Shown: piece after piece, positions 26,272 to 34,341 of the stretch
Layout of the letters: the number at the start of each line of letters is the position of its first letter
How positions within the stretch are numbered: the stretch's first letter is position 1
Source of the DNA: Acidimicrobiia bacterium
GTDB taxonomy: Bacteria; Actinomycetota; Acidimicrobiia; Acidimicrobiales; Poriferisodalaceae
Direction of reading: 5' to 3'
Length of the DNA stretch: 64,000 bases
Assembly (NCBI GenBank): GCA_022820505.1
Contig: JAJEFK010000041.1
Location: 17,348 to 81,347 of the forward strand
Translations under genes and position numbers: made by a program
The notes under the pieces: model-generated
Database searches by the model: none
What the model saw: only the letters and a program-made list of their open reading frames with translations
Told to the model about the DNA's origin: nothing

Positions 26272-27233
26272 GGCGGCGTCGCCGTCCCGGCTGCTCGCTT
26301 GTCGAGTCCTCGAATCAAGGGGGTTCGCATCTGCGCCAGAAAGCCAGTCGGGTAGTCGCGGTTCAGCAATCCCAGCCGTCCGACCGCCGCGTTGGCGGGA
26401 AGGTACCGCGTGCCGAACAGCACGTCCCAGATGATGAGGTTGTTGCCGAAGTTGTGATCGGACTCGGCCGGCAATTCGGAGTGATGCCAGCGGTGCAGCT
26501 CTGGGCCGCTGATGAGGTAGTTGAGCCAGCCGAGGCGCACATCGCAGTTGGAGTGCTGGTAGAAGCCGTTCAGCGCGTAGAACACGAAGTAGGCCGCGAG
26601 CACGTCGCTTCCCACGCCCACCAGCACGAACGGCAACGCATCGACGCAGAACTGGACTGCCTTCTCTCCTGGGTGGAAGCGCCCGACGTTCAGCCAGTAC
26701 AGCCGGTGCGGCGAGTGGTGCACGGCGTGCCAGCGCCACATGAAGGCTGAGCCGTGGAACGCCCGGTGCAGCCAGTAGCGGAAGAAGTCGGCCACAGCCA
26801 TCATCAGCGCCGCCTGCAGCGCAACGGGCCAGCTGTGCGGCCACAGGCCCCCGAGGGTCAGGTCGCCCTCGCGCAGCCATCCGGCAAATGCCGCCGTCGC
26901 TGCCAGCGAGAGCAGCAGCGGCAGCACCACCTGGACGGCGACCATGAACGCCACATCGGCTCGCACGTCAGCACCCTGGGGGCGCCATTCGGGGCGGTAG
27001 GGCAAGACGATCTCGTGCAGCGTGACGAGCCCTGCCCCAACGAGCACGGCAACGTAGGACGCCGCCACGGCCGGCATCCCGAGCGATCCGGCGGCGGCGT
27101 AGATGCCGACTCCCAGCAGGATCACGGCCGGATACGAAACCCGGACCGCGAACCTGCCCGCTGCGGTAGGCCGCTCCGAGTCGGGTGCCAGATGTTCAGC
27201 CTCGACTCGCCGCGGCGGATCGGCGGCCGTCAT
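26268..27233 (-). CDS. fatty acid hydroxylase / sterol desaturase superfamily membrane enzyme
   Basis: 321 residues with about four to five membrane helices and the histidine clusters of diiron membrane hydroxylases: 'FRYWLHRAFHGS' (HxxxH), 'RWHAVHHSPHRL' (HxxHH), 'YQHSNCDVR', and 'LHRWHHSELPAESDH' (HxxHH). It would hydroxylate or desaturate a lipid, sterol or carotenoid-like substrate in the membrane. It is the first gene of a minus-strand operon whose next gene is an acyl-activating GH3 protein. The ATG at 27233 gives a soluble lead of about 30 residues. Confidence 0.85.
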   Translation of the reverse strand: MTAADPPRRVEAEHLAPDSERPTAAGRFAVRVSYPAVILLGVGIYAAAGSLGMPAVAASYVAVLVGAGLVTLHEIVLPYRPEWRPQGADVRADVAFMVAVQVVLPLLLSLAATAAFAGWLREGDLTLGGLWPHSWPVALQAALMMAVADFFRYWLHRAFHGSAFMWRWHAVHHSPHRLYWLNVGRFHPGEKAVQFCVDALPFVLVGVGSDVLAAYFVFYALNGFYQHSNCDVRLGWLNYLISGPELHRWHHSELPAESDHNFGNNLIIWDVLFGTRYLPANAAVGRLGLLNRDYPTGFLAQMRTPLIRGLDKRAAGTATPP

Positions 27234-27290
27234 GAGCCGAGCCTATGTTTCGGCGCGCTCAGGTCCGGTGGAACAGCCGAGCGCGAGCGC

Positions 27291-28316
27291 TCAGTCGCCG
27301 AGGCGGACGATGGTGGTGCCGACGGTGCGGCCGCCCAGCAGGTCGACGAAGGCTCCGCCAGCCGATTCGAGGCCGTCATAGGTGACGTGGCGGGGCACGA
27401 GCGAGCCGGCGTCGATCCACTCGCGCATCTGGGTGCGGGCCTCGTCGTAGCGGTCGGCGTAGGAGAACACGATGAAGCCCTGCATGCGCACCTGGTTGTT
27501 CACCAGCAGGCCCGGGACGCCTCGCGGGCTGGGATCGGGATTGGCGGTGTCATAGGCCGAGACGGCACCGCAGCACACGATGCGGCCGAACGTGGCCATG
27601 CGGAAGAGCGCCGAACCGAGGATCTCGCCGCCTGTGTTGTCGAAGTACAGGTTGATGCGGTCGGGCGTGGCCGCGCGGAATTCGGCTCGGAAATCGGGCG
27701 AATGCCGGTTGATCGCAGCGTCGAAGCCAATCTCGTCGACGAGGAGCGCGCACTTCTCATCCGAGCCGGCCACGCCGACCACCCTGCACCCGAGGGACTT
27801 GGCGATCTGCCCGACAATGTGGCCCACTGATCCTGCCGCCGCGGACACCACCACGGTTTCACCTGCTTCGGGCCGCCCGACGTCGAGCAAGCCGAAGTAG
27901 GCGGTGAGCCCGTTCGTGCCGAGCACGCCGAGATGCAGGGCGGGATCGAGCGCGCCGTCCGCGAGACGCAGCTCGTCGGCGGTCATCACCGCGTGGCGGC
28001 GCCAGCCGGTCCAGCCCACGACGGTGTCGCCGACACTGATGCCGTCGGCATTTGACGCCTCCACGATGCCGGCACCCGTGCCTCGCATGACCACACCCAC
28101 TTCCGGGGCGCCCGCGTAGCTGGCGCTGCCCTGCAGGCCGGCCCGCTGTCCCGCGCCGATCGTGAGAGCCTGCACCCGAACCAGCACTTCGCCGGGTCCG
28201 GGTTCGGGTATCTCTTCGGACTGCAACGCAAAGTGCTCTGCGCTGAGCGGTCCGTCGGGGACCCTGGCAAGCACCACGCAGTCCGACACCCGCGCTGTGT
28301 TCGTTTCTCCAGCCAT
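27291..28316 (-). CDS. MDR-family NADP-dependent oxidoreductase
   Basis: 341 residues, medium-chain reductase without the structural zinc cysteines, like prostaglandin/curcumin-type double-bond reductases. Features: 'EIPEPGPGEVLVRVQALTIG', the nucleotide-binding 'VVVSAAAGSVGHIVGQIAKS' (AAxGxxG), 'LYFDNTGGEILGSALFRM' and 'FGRIVCCGAVSAYD'. ATG 28316 is set by GAGGAGC seven bases upstream. It would reduce enones or ketones with NADPH. Divergent from the molybdenum hydroxylase genes; 57 bp upstream of the hydroxylase operon on the same strand, so it might lead that operon. Confidence 0.85.
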   Translation of the reverse strand: MAGETNTARVSDCVVLARVPDGPLSAEHFALQSEEIPEPGPGEVLVRVQALTIGAGQRAGLQGSASYAGAPEVGVVMRGTGAGIVEASNADGISVGDTVVGWTGWRRHAVMTADELRLADGALDPALHLGVLGTNGLTAYFGLLDVGRPEAGETVVVSAAAGSVGHIVGQIAKSLGCRVVGVAGSDEKCALLVDEIGFDAAINRHSPDFRAEFRAATPDRINLYFDNTGGEILGSALFRMATFGRIVCCGAVSAYDTANPDPSPRGVPGLLVNNQVRMQGFIVFSYADRYDEARTQMREWIDAGSLVPRHVTYDGLESAGGAFVDLLGGRTVGTTIVRLGD

Positions 28317-28577
28317 GGCTAGCTCCTCGGTTCGCCCGCGGACCCTGCCGCGGCTCCACATGATTGCCGCTCATCAACGACGGTTCTTGGCTCGTTTGCG
28401 ACAGGGGGCCACGGTGCGGGCAGTCGCCGGCGACGGTTGATGCGACGAGCACGGCTCAGCGCAACTAACGTCCGCTGCCGTGCGCGCCGTCGCCCGCAGG
28501 CGGCGCGAGCGACGCAACCGCCGGGAGACGGTGCGTCGACACATGACGCAACACCCAACGGATCGGGAGCTATCCGC

Positions 28578-29456
28578 ATGAAATATGCCGCGCCGACCAC
28601 CATTGACGAGGCGAGGACACTGCTGGCCGGCGATGCCGATGCCATCGTGTTCGCAGGCGCAACCGACGTCGTGCCGCAGATGCGCGCCGGGCGGCCTGAG
28701 CCGTCGATGGTGATCGACCTCAAGAAGATCGACCGTCTCATGTCGGTGAGCCTCGACGGCGACACCTGGCAGGTGGGTGCTGCGGCCCCCAGCTCGGCGC
28801 TCACGTCCAACGCCGCCTTTGCTGCCGACTTCCCAGGCCTGGCCGAGGCTGCAGGACTCATCGGGTCCGACCAGATCCAGAACCGCTCCAGCCTCGGCGG
28901 GAACCTCTGCAACGCCTCCCCCGCTGCCGACTCCGTGCCTGCCCTGGTGGTGAACGATGCGGTGGCCGTGATCGCAGGCGCGGACGGCGAGCGGCGGGTG
29001 CCCGTCGCCGACGTGGTGACCGGGCCCGGCCAGACATCGCTGGCGCATGACGAGATCGTGGTGTGCTTCGAGCTCGCCCGGCCAGCCGGCCGCACCTCCG
29101 ATGCCTACCTGCGACTCATCCCTCGCACGGAGATGGATATCGCCGTGGTAGGTGCAGGCGTCCGGCTCACGCTGGACGACAGCGGCAGCGTGAGCGCGGC
29201 CTCGGTCGCGCTCGGCGCGGTGGCGCCGACCGTGGTGCGGGTGCCCGCCGCTGAGGCGGCGCTTGTGGGCAGCAGCCTCGACGACGCATCGTTGGCCGCC
29301 GCAGCCGCAGCCGCCAGCGATGCCTGCAGCCCCATCGACGACAAGCGGGGCACGATCAGCTACCGGCGCCAGGTCGCCGGCGTGCTCACCCGTCGAGCCG
29401 CCGGCATTGCCGCCGACCGGATTCGAACACGCAACGGACAGAACGGAGTGTCCTGA
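28578..29456 (+). CDS. molybdenum hydroxylase, FAD-binding medium subunit (CoxM/CutM type)
   Basis: 292 residues that bind FAD and pass electrons from the 2Fe-2S subunit to an acceptor. The two FAD motifs are seen as 'IVFAGATDVVPQMRAG' and 'IQNRSSLGGNLCNASPAAD'. ATG 28578 has GGGAGC seven bases upstream. The stop overlaps the next start (TGATG). The spacer 28317-28577 to the divergent MDR gene has no gene and presumably holds both promoters, but no clear hexamers were found. Confidence 0.9.
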   Translation: MKYAAPTTIDEARTLLAGDADAIVFAGATDVVPQMRAGRPEPSMVIDLKKIDRLMSVSLDGDTWQVGAAAPSSALTSNAAFAADFPGLAEAAGLIGSDQIQNRSSLGGNLCNASPAADSVPALVVNDAVAVIAGADGERRVPVADVVTGPGQTSLAHDEIVVCFELARPAGRTSDAYLRLIPRTEMDIAVVGAGVRLTLDDSGSVSAASVALGAVAPTVVRVPAAEAALVGSSLDDASLAAAAAAASDACSPIDDKRGTISYRRQVAGVLTRRAAGIAADRIRTRNGQNGVS

Positions 29457-29935
29457 TGAGCCGCACCCATGTGAACTGCGAGGTCAACGGCGACGCCGTT
29501 GACTTTCTGACCGAAGACGGCGAATCGCTGCTCAATGCCCTGCGCGACGAGCTGGGCTTGATCGGGGCCAAGGAAGGCTGCGGCACTGGTGACTGCGGTG
29601 CCTGCTCGGTCATCATGGACGGGCGACTGCAGTGCGCCTGCCTGATCTTCGCTCCGGAGGCCGATGGCGCCTCCATCACCACCTGCGAAGGTCTCGCCAG
29701 CGCAGATGAACTGCACCCGCTGCAGCAGTGCTTCCTCGAAGGAGCTGCGCTGCAATGCGGCATCTGCACACCCGGGTTCCTCATCGCCGCCAAGGCGCTC
29801 CTCGACGAGAACCCCGACCCCACTGAGACCGAAGTGCGCTACGCGCTCGCCGGCAACCTGTGCCGCTGCACCGGCTACGACAAGATCGTGCGCTCGGTGC
29901 TCGAGGCCGCCGTCCAGATCCGTACCCCAGCCTGA
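29456..29935 (+). CDS. molybdenum hydroxylase, [2Fe-2S] small subunit (CoxS/CutS type)
   Basis: 159 residues with both [2Fe-2S] sites: the plant-ferredoxin-type 'GCGTGDCGACSVIMDG' plus a later Cys, and the C-terminal helical domain 'CGICTPGFLIAAKALL' with 'LCRCTGYDKIVRSV'. All eight cysteines are present. Coupled to the FAD subunit. Confidence 0.94.
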   Translation: MSRTHVNCEVNGDAVDFLTEDGESLLNALRDELGLIGAKEGCGTGDCGACSVIMDGRLQCACLIFAPEADGASITTCEGLASADELHPLQQCFLEGAALQCGICTPGFLIAAKALLDENPDPTETEVRYALAGNLCRCTGYDKIVRSVLEAAVQIRTPA

Positions 29936-29986
29936 TTGACATCGGCTGGCTGAGACTCTCCTGATATCGCAGAAGGACACCTGAAC

Positions 29987-32260
29987 ATGAGCACTACTGA
30001 AGCTGCTGCAAGCACCGGCACCAATGGCAACGGAGCCAGCGGCTACCGCTGGGTCGGCACCCGCCCCGTCCGCCATGACGGGCTCGACAAGGTCGCCGGC
30101 AAGGCCCGCTACGCGGCCGATCTGAACCTGCCGGGAATGCTGTACGGGCACATCCTGCGCTCGCCGCATCCCCACGCACGGATCGTCTCGATCGACACCT
30201 CAGCCGCCGAGGCGATGCCCGGCGTGAAAGCGGTGGTCACCGGGGCCGATTTCCCCGAAGCACCGCCCAAGGGCGCGACGCGCAACCTGATGTGCACGGT
30301 CATCGCCCGCGACACGGTGCTGTACAGCGGCCACGCCGTGGCTGCGGTAGCGGCGTCCACCCGGCGCGAGGCCAAGGCAGCGGCGGAGGCCATCGAGGTC
30401 ACCTACGAGCTGCTGCCCCACGTGCTGAACATCTCCGACGCGATGGCCGACGACGCGCCAGTGCTGCACGACAACCTGTTCACGCGCGGTGTCGAGCCGC
30501 GGCCCACCGAGCCGTCGAACATCGCGGCCCGCACGGTGTACGAGCGCGGCGATGTCGAGCAGGGGTTCGCCGAGGCCGACATCGTGATCGAGCGGGAGTT
30601 CTCGACCCAGGCGGTGCACCAGGGCTACATCGAGCCGCACGCCTGTGTGGTCGACTGCGACCAGGAAGGCAAGGCGGTCATCTGGGCCTCCTCCCAAGGC
30701 CACTTCATGGTGCGCTCGTCGACAGCCACGGTGCTCGGATGGGACACCTCGCGCATCAAGGTGATCCCCGCGGAGATCGGCGGCGGCTTCGGCGGCAAGA
30801 CGACGATCTACATCGAGCCGGTGGCGGCACTGCTCTCGACGAAAGCGGGCCGACCGGTCAAGATCGTGATGAGCCGCGAGGACGTGTTCCGGGCAACCGG
30901 CCCGGCACCCGGGGCCATCATCAAGATGAAGGTCGGCGCCCGCAACGACGGCACCATCACCACGGCGAAGGCCTGGCTGGCCTACGAGAACGGGGCCTTC
31001 CAGGGCATCGCCGCGATGCTCGGCTGCATGTGCGTCGTGTCGGCCTACACCCTCGATCACCTCTATGTGGAGGGCTTCGACGTGGTGCTCAACCGGCCGG
31101 TCAACGTGGCCTACCGGGCCCCCTCGGCGCCTGCAGCAGCGTTCGCGATGGACTCGGTGGTCGACGAGATAGCGGAGCGTGTCGGCATGGACCCGATCGA
31201 CCTGCGCATCCACAACTGTCCCTCCCAGGGCGACCCGACGCCGTACGGGCCCAAGTGGCCGATGATCGGCCTGCGCGAGTGCCTCGAAGCGATCCGCGAC
31301 AGCGACCACTACCAGTCGGAGCTGCCCGAAGGGCAGGGCCGCGGTGTGGCCAGCGGGTTCTGGTTCAACATCGGCGAGGCGTCGAGCGCAACGGTGAACC
31401 TGAACGAGAACGGCACCGCCACGGTGATCACCGGCAGCCCCGACATCGGCGGCAGCCGGGCGTCGATGGCGCTGATGGCCGCCGAGGAGCTGGGCCTCGA
31501 TGTGCACCTGATCCAGCCGGTCGTGGGCGACACCGAGGTAGTCGGCTTCACCGACGTGACCGAGGGCAGCCGCGCCACGTTCGCGACGGGCATGGCGGTC
31601 GTGGAGGCCTGCCGCGATCTCAAGGAGCAGCTGCGCAAGCGTGCGGCCAAGACCTGGGATTGCGATGTCGAAGAAGTCGAATGGGTGGACGGCTCGGCCG
31701 TGCACGGACCTGGCGAGCAGGAACCCCTGACGCTGGCCGCCATCACCGGCAACGCCAAGCGCACCGGCGGCCCGCTGGGCGCCACCGCGTCGCTGAATGC
31801 CCGGGGCGCCGGCCCGGCCTTCTCGGTCCAGGTCGCGGACGTGTCGGTCGACCAGGAAACCGGGCGGGTCACCGTGGAGCGCTACACCACCGCGCAGGAT
31901 GCCGGCACAGCGATCCACCCCAGCTACGTGGAAGGCCAGATGCAGGGCGGCGTGGTGCAGGGCATCGGTTGGGCGCTCAATGAGGAGTACATCTACTCAG
32001 ACGACGGCAACCTCGAGAACCCGGGATTCCTGGACTATCGCATCCCCGTGGCATCAGACCTGCCGATGATCGAGACCTGCATCGTGGAGGTTCCGAACCC
32101 GTCGCATCCCTACGGCGTGCGCGGCGTCGGCGAGGTGGGCATCGTGCCGCCGCTGCCGGTGATGGCCAACGCCGTTGCCGATGCCACCGGCGTGCGCATC
32201 AGCGATCTGCCGCTCTCGCCACCGCGAGTGCTGGAAGCGCTGACGGCCGCCGAGAGCTGA
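29987..32260 (+). CDS. molybdenum hydroxylase, Mo-cofactor large subunit (xanthine dehydrogenase/aldehyde oxidase family)
   Basis: 757 residues. Molybdopterin contacts 'EIGGGFGGKTTIYIEP' (about residue 264) and the catalytic Glu in 'YGVRGVGEVGI' (about residue 716) are intact. The loop that in form I CO dehydrogenase reads AYxCSFR is here 'VAYRAPSAPAAAFA', so it is not a canonical CO dehydrogenase; substrate could be an aldehyde, purine, N-heterocycle or other aromatic. Gene order FAD, FeS, Mo is that of cox/cut operons. A MoaD/ThiS-like gene follows after 42 bp. No MoxR/CoxD-type accessory genes are nearby. Confidence 0.92.
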   Translation: MSTTEAAASTGTNGNGASGYRWVGTRPVRHDGLDKVAGKARYAADLNLPGMLYGHILRSPHPHARIVSIDTSAAEAMPGVKAVVTGADFPEAPPKGATRNLMCTVIARDTVLYSGHAVAAVAASTRREAKAAAEAIEVTYELLPHVLNISDAMADDAPVLHDNLFTRGVEPRPTEPSNIAARTVYERGDVEQGFAEADIVIEREFSTQAVHQGYIEPHACVVDCDQEGKAVIWASSQGHFMVRSSTATVLGWDTSRIKVIPAEIGGGFGGKTTIYIEPVAALLSTKAGRPVKIVMSREDVFRATGPAPGAIIKMKVGARNDGTITTAKAWLAYENGAFQGIAAMLGCMCVVSAYTLDHLYVEGFDVVLNRPVNVAYRAPSAPAAAFAMDSVVDEIAERVGMDPIDLRIHNCPSQGDPTPYGPKWPMIGLRECLEAIRDSDHYQSELPEGQGRGVASGFWFNIGEASSATVNLNENGTATVITGSPDIGGSRASMALMAAEELGLDVHLIQPVVGDTEVVGFTDVTEGSRATFATGMAVVEACRDLKEQLRKRAAKTWDCDVEEVEWVDGSAVHGPGEQEPLTLAAITGNAKRTGGPLGATASLNARGAGPAFSVQVADVSVDQETGRVTVERYTTAQDAGTAIHPSYVEGQMQGGVVQGIGWALNEEYIYSDDGNLENPGFLDYRIPVASDLPMIETCIVEVPNPSHPYGVRGVGEVGIVPPLPVMANAVADATGVRISDLPLSPPRVLEALTAAES

Positions 32261-32302
32261 TCGCAGCCCGAAGCCGCTGAGCCGATTCATCGGGGCGACT
32301 CG

Positions 32303-32554
32303 ATGGCGGTGGTTCACTTCTCGACCGACCAGCGCCAGCACACCGGCGGCACATCTGAGGTCACCATCGACGCGGCGAACGTGCGCGACCTGGTGCGGCA
32401 GCTCGCAGAGCTCTACCCGTCGCTCAACGCGCACCTCGTCGAGACATCGTCCACCGCAGTCGCCATCGACGGCGAGATCATCCCCGACCCCTGGCTAGAA
32501 GCCCTCACCCCAACCTCAGAGGTGCACTTAGTCCGCCCGCTCGCGGGCGGATGA
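32303..32554 (+). CDS. ThiS/MoaD-like beta-grasp sulfur-carrier protein
   Basis: 83 residues of ubiquitin-like fold ending 'VHLVRPLAGG'; the C-terminal Gly-Gly is the hallmark of carriers that are adenylated and thiocarboxylated. Other parts: 'VTIDAANVRDLVRQLAELYP', 'SSTAVAIDGEIIPDPWLEAL', resembling MoaD-type rather than ThiS. Lying directly after a molybdenum hydroxylase, it may supply sulfur for molybdopterin or a dedicated cofactor, but no MoaE, MoeB or MobA is adjacent. The GG codons and stop sit in the first of three tandem hairpin repeats. Confidence 0.8.
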   Translation: MAVVHFSTDQRQHTGGTSEVTIDAANVRDLVRQLAELYPSLNAHLVETSSTAVAIDGEIIPDPWLEALTPTSEVHLVRPLAGG

Positions 32555-32616
32555 AACCAGCACAGCGCCCGCTCGCGGGCGGATAGAACCAGCACATCGC
32601 CCGCTTGCGGGCGGAT
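32534..32616. repeat. three tandem hairpins, 32-bp period, across the MoaD-like stop codon
   Basis: Units begin at 32534, 32566 and 32598, each CGCCCGCT(C/T)GCGGGCGGAT; units 1 and 2 continue with a nearly identical 'GAACCAGCACA'-type linker. The first stem is 9 bp (TCCGCCCGC/GCGGGCGGA) and encodes the last residues and stop of the MoaD-like gene. The array fills the spacer before the convergent rpsJ end and could act as a bidirectional transcription barrier. Core sequence resembles the array at 22690-22767. Confidence 0.88.
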
Positions 32617-32622
32617 ATCGCG

Positions 32623-32937
32623 CTAGGGCTGGACTTTGAGCTCGATCTCGACGCCGGCAGGCAGGTCGAGACGCTGGAGCGAGTCGACCGTCTTGTCGGT
32701 GGGATCGATCACGTCGATCAGGCGCTTGTGGATCCGCATCTCGAAGTGCTCGCGCGAGTCCTTGTCTTTATGGGGGGACCGCACGACCGTGTAGCGATGC
32801 TTCTCGGTCGGCAACGGCACCGGGCCCCGCACCTTGGCGTTGGTGCGCAGCACCGTCTCGGTGATCTTCTGCGCCGACTGGTCCACGATCTCGTGGTCGT
32901 AGGCCTTGAGCCGCATCCGGATCCGAGGTGCTGCCAT
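32623..32937 (-). CDS. rpsJ: 30S ribosomal protein uS10
   Basis: 104 residues: '[20 protein letters not shown]', '[20 protein letters not shown]', '[20 protein letters not shown]'. Also the NusE elongation factor partner of NusB. It follows tuf by 32 bp, as usual, but the genes that normally follow (rplC onward) are 10 kb further along. Confidence 0.97.
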   Translation of the reverse strand: MAAPRIRMRLKAYDHEIVDQSAQKITETVLRTNAKVRGPVPLPTEKHRYTVVRSPHKDKDSREHFEMRIHKRLIDVIDPTDKTVDSLQRLDLPAGVEIELKVQP

Positions 32938-32969
32938 CTGAGTGCCTGACTGTTGGCCGGAAACCCGGG

Positions 32970-34154
32970 TTACTGAACGATCTTGGTGACCCGGCCGGCG
33001 CCCACAGTGCGCCCGCCCTCACGGATGGCGAAGCGCAAGCCCTCGTCCATCGCGATCGGGTTGATCAGCTCGACGGTCATCTCGGTGTTGTCGCCCGGCA
33101 TGCACATCTCGGTGCCCGACGGCAGCTCGACCACACCGGTGATGTCGGTGGTGCGGAAGTAGAACTGCGGGCGATAGTTCGAGAAGAACGGCTTGTGCCG
33201 CCCGCCCTCGTCCTTGGTGAGCACGTAGACCTGCGCCTCGAACTTGGTGTGCGGGGTGATCGCGCCCTTGCGGGTGCAGACCTGGCCGCGCTCCACCTCG
33301 TCCTTGCCGGTGCCGCGCAGCAGCAGGCCGACGTTGTCGCCCGCCTGGCCCTGGTCGAGGATCTTGCGGAACATCTCGACACCGGTCACCGTGGTGGTCT
33401 GCGTGTCGCGGATGCCCACGATCTCGACCTCGTCGCCGGAATTGATGATGCCCTGCTCGATCTTGCCGGTGACCACGGTGCCGCGGCCGGTGATCGAGAA
33501 GACGTCCTCGATCGGCATCAGGAAGGGGCGCTCGGTGTCACGCTCGGGCTCGGGCACGTACTCGTCGACCGCGTTCATCAGCTCGACGACCTGCTCGGCG
33601 GCAGCCGCGTCGCCCTCCAGTGCGTTCAGCGCGGAGACGCGGACCACCGGGACGTCGTCGCCCGGGAACTCGTACTCGCTGAGCAGCTCGCGTACCTCGA
33701 GCTCGACGAGCTCGAGCAGCTCCTCGTCGTCGACCATGTCGACCTTGTTGAGCGCCACGACGATGTAGGGCACGCCGACCTGGCGGGCGAGCAGCACGTG
33801 CTCACGGGTCTGGGGCATCGGGCCGTCAGCCGCGGACACCACCAGGATGGCGCCGTCCACCTGGGCGGCACCGGTGATCATGTTCTTGATGTAGTCGGCG
33901 TGACCGGGCATGTCGACGTGCGCGTAGTGCCGGTTGGCCGTCTCGTACTCGACATGCGCAATGGAGATCGTGATGCCGCGCTCACGCTCTTCGGGTGCCT
34001 TGTCGATCTCGTCGAAGGCCGTCGCCTGGCCGCCGACCTGTTCGGACAGCACGCGCGTGATGGCAGCCGTCAGTGTCGTCTTGCCATGGTCGATGTGGCC
34101 CATCGTGCCCACGTTGACGTGAGGCTTGGTCCGCTCGAAACGCTCTTTTGCCAT
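32970..34154 (-). CDS. tuf: elongation factor Tu
   Basis: 394 residues; delivers aminoacyl-tRNA to the ribosome. GTPase motifs G1 '[15 protein letters not shown]', G3 '[12 protein letters not shown]', G4 '[10 protein letters not shown]', and the G2/switch I '[20 protein letters not shown]' are all intact. Only copy in the window. 187 bp separate it from fusA, enough for its own promoter. Confidence 0.97.
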   Translation of the reverse strand: MAKERFERTKPHVNVGTMGHIDHGKTTLTAAITRVLSEQVGGQATAFDEIDKAPEERERGITISIAHVEYETANRHYAHVDMPGHADYIKNMITGAAQVDGAILVVSAADGPMPQTREHVLLARQVGVPYIVVALNKVDMVDDEELLELVELEVRELLSEYEFPGDDVPVVRVSALNALEGDAAAAEQVVELMNAVDEYVPEPERDTERPFLMPIEDVFSITGRGTVVTGKIEQGIINSGDEVEIVGIRDTQTTTVTGVEMFRKILDQGQAGDNVGLLLRGTGKDEVERGQVCTRKGAITPHTKFEAQVYVLTKDEGGRHKPFFSNYRPQFYFRTTDITGVVELPSGTEMCMPGDNTEMTVELINPIAMDEGLRFAIREGGRTVGAGRVTKIVQ

Positions 34155-34252
34155 GTCGTACCCGCCTTTCGGGGTTCTGCTCGCCTATCGGGGGTGAGTG
34201 AGGTGCAGGGATGTCGTTTTTCTTTGTTTCTTCACCGTTCTGAACGGTGTGA

Positions 34253-34293
34253 GGCTAGGGATGCCGTGGCCCAGTTCCAATAGGCCCCTAGCC
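34253..34293. promoter_or_regulatory. inverted repeats in the fusA-tuf spacer
   Basis: GGCTAGGG (34253-34260) pairs exactly with CCCTAGCC (34286-34293) across a 25-nt loop. A second 7-bp stem, CACCGTT-CTG-AACGGTG, lies at 34233-34249, nearer tuf. On the tuf strand neither is followed by a T-run. They could be an attenuator or part of a tuf leader; no function can be assigned. Confidence 0.35.
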
Positions 34294-34341
34294 ACATAAG
34301 TCAGCACTGAGCCGACTGCGGCCCTCCAGCAACGGCTCGGG

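Noticed and set aside
29987..32260. Calling the molybdenum hydroxylase an aerobic CO dehydrogenase
   Set aside because: The AYxCSFR active-site motif of form I is replaced by AYRAPSAPA, and cox accessory genes are absent.
32534..32616. CRISPR array
   Set aside because: The repeats are tandem with conserved linkers, only three copies, with no unique spacers and no cas genes.
34200..34250. T-rich stretch GTTTTTCTTTGTTTC as a terminator
   Set aside because: It is T-rich on the plus strand, whereas tuf and fusA are on the minus strand; no plus-strand gene ends here.
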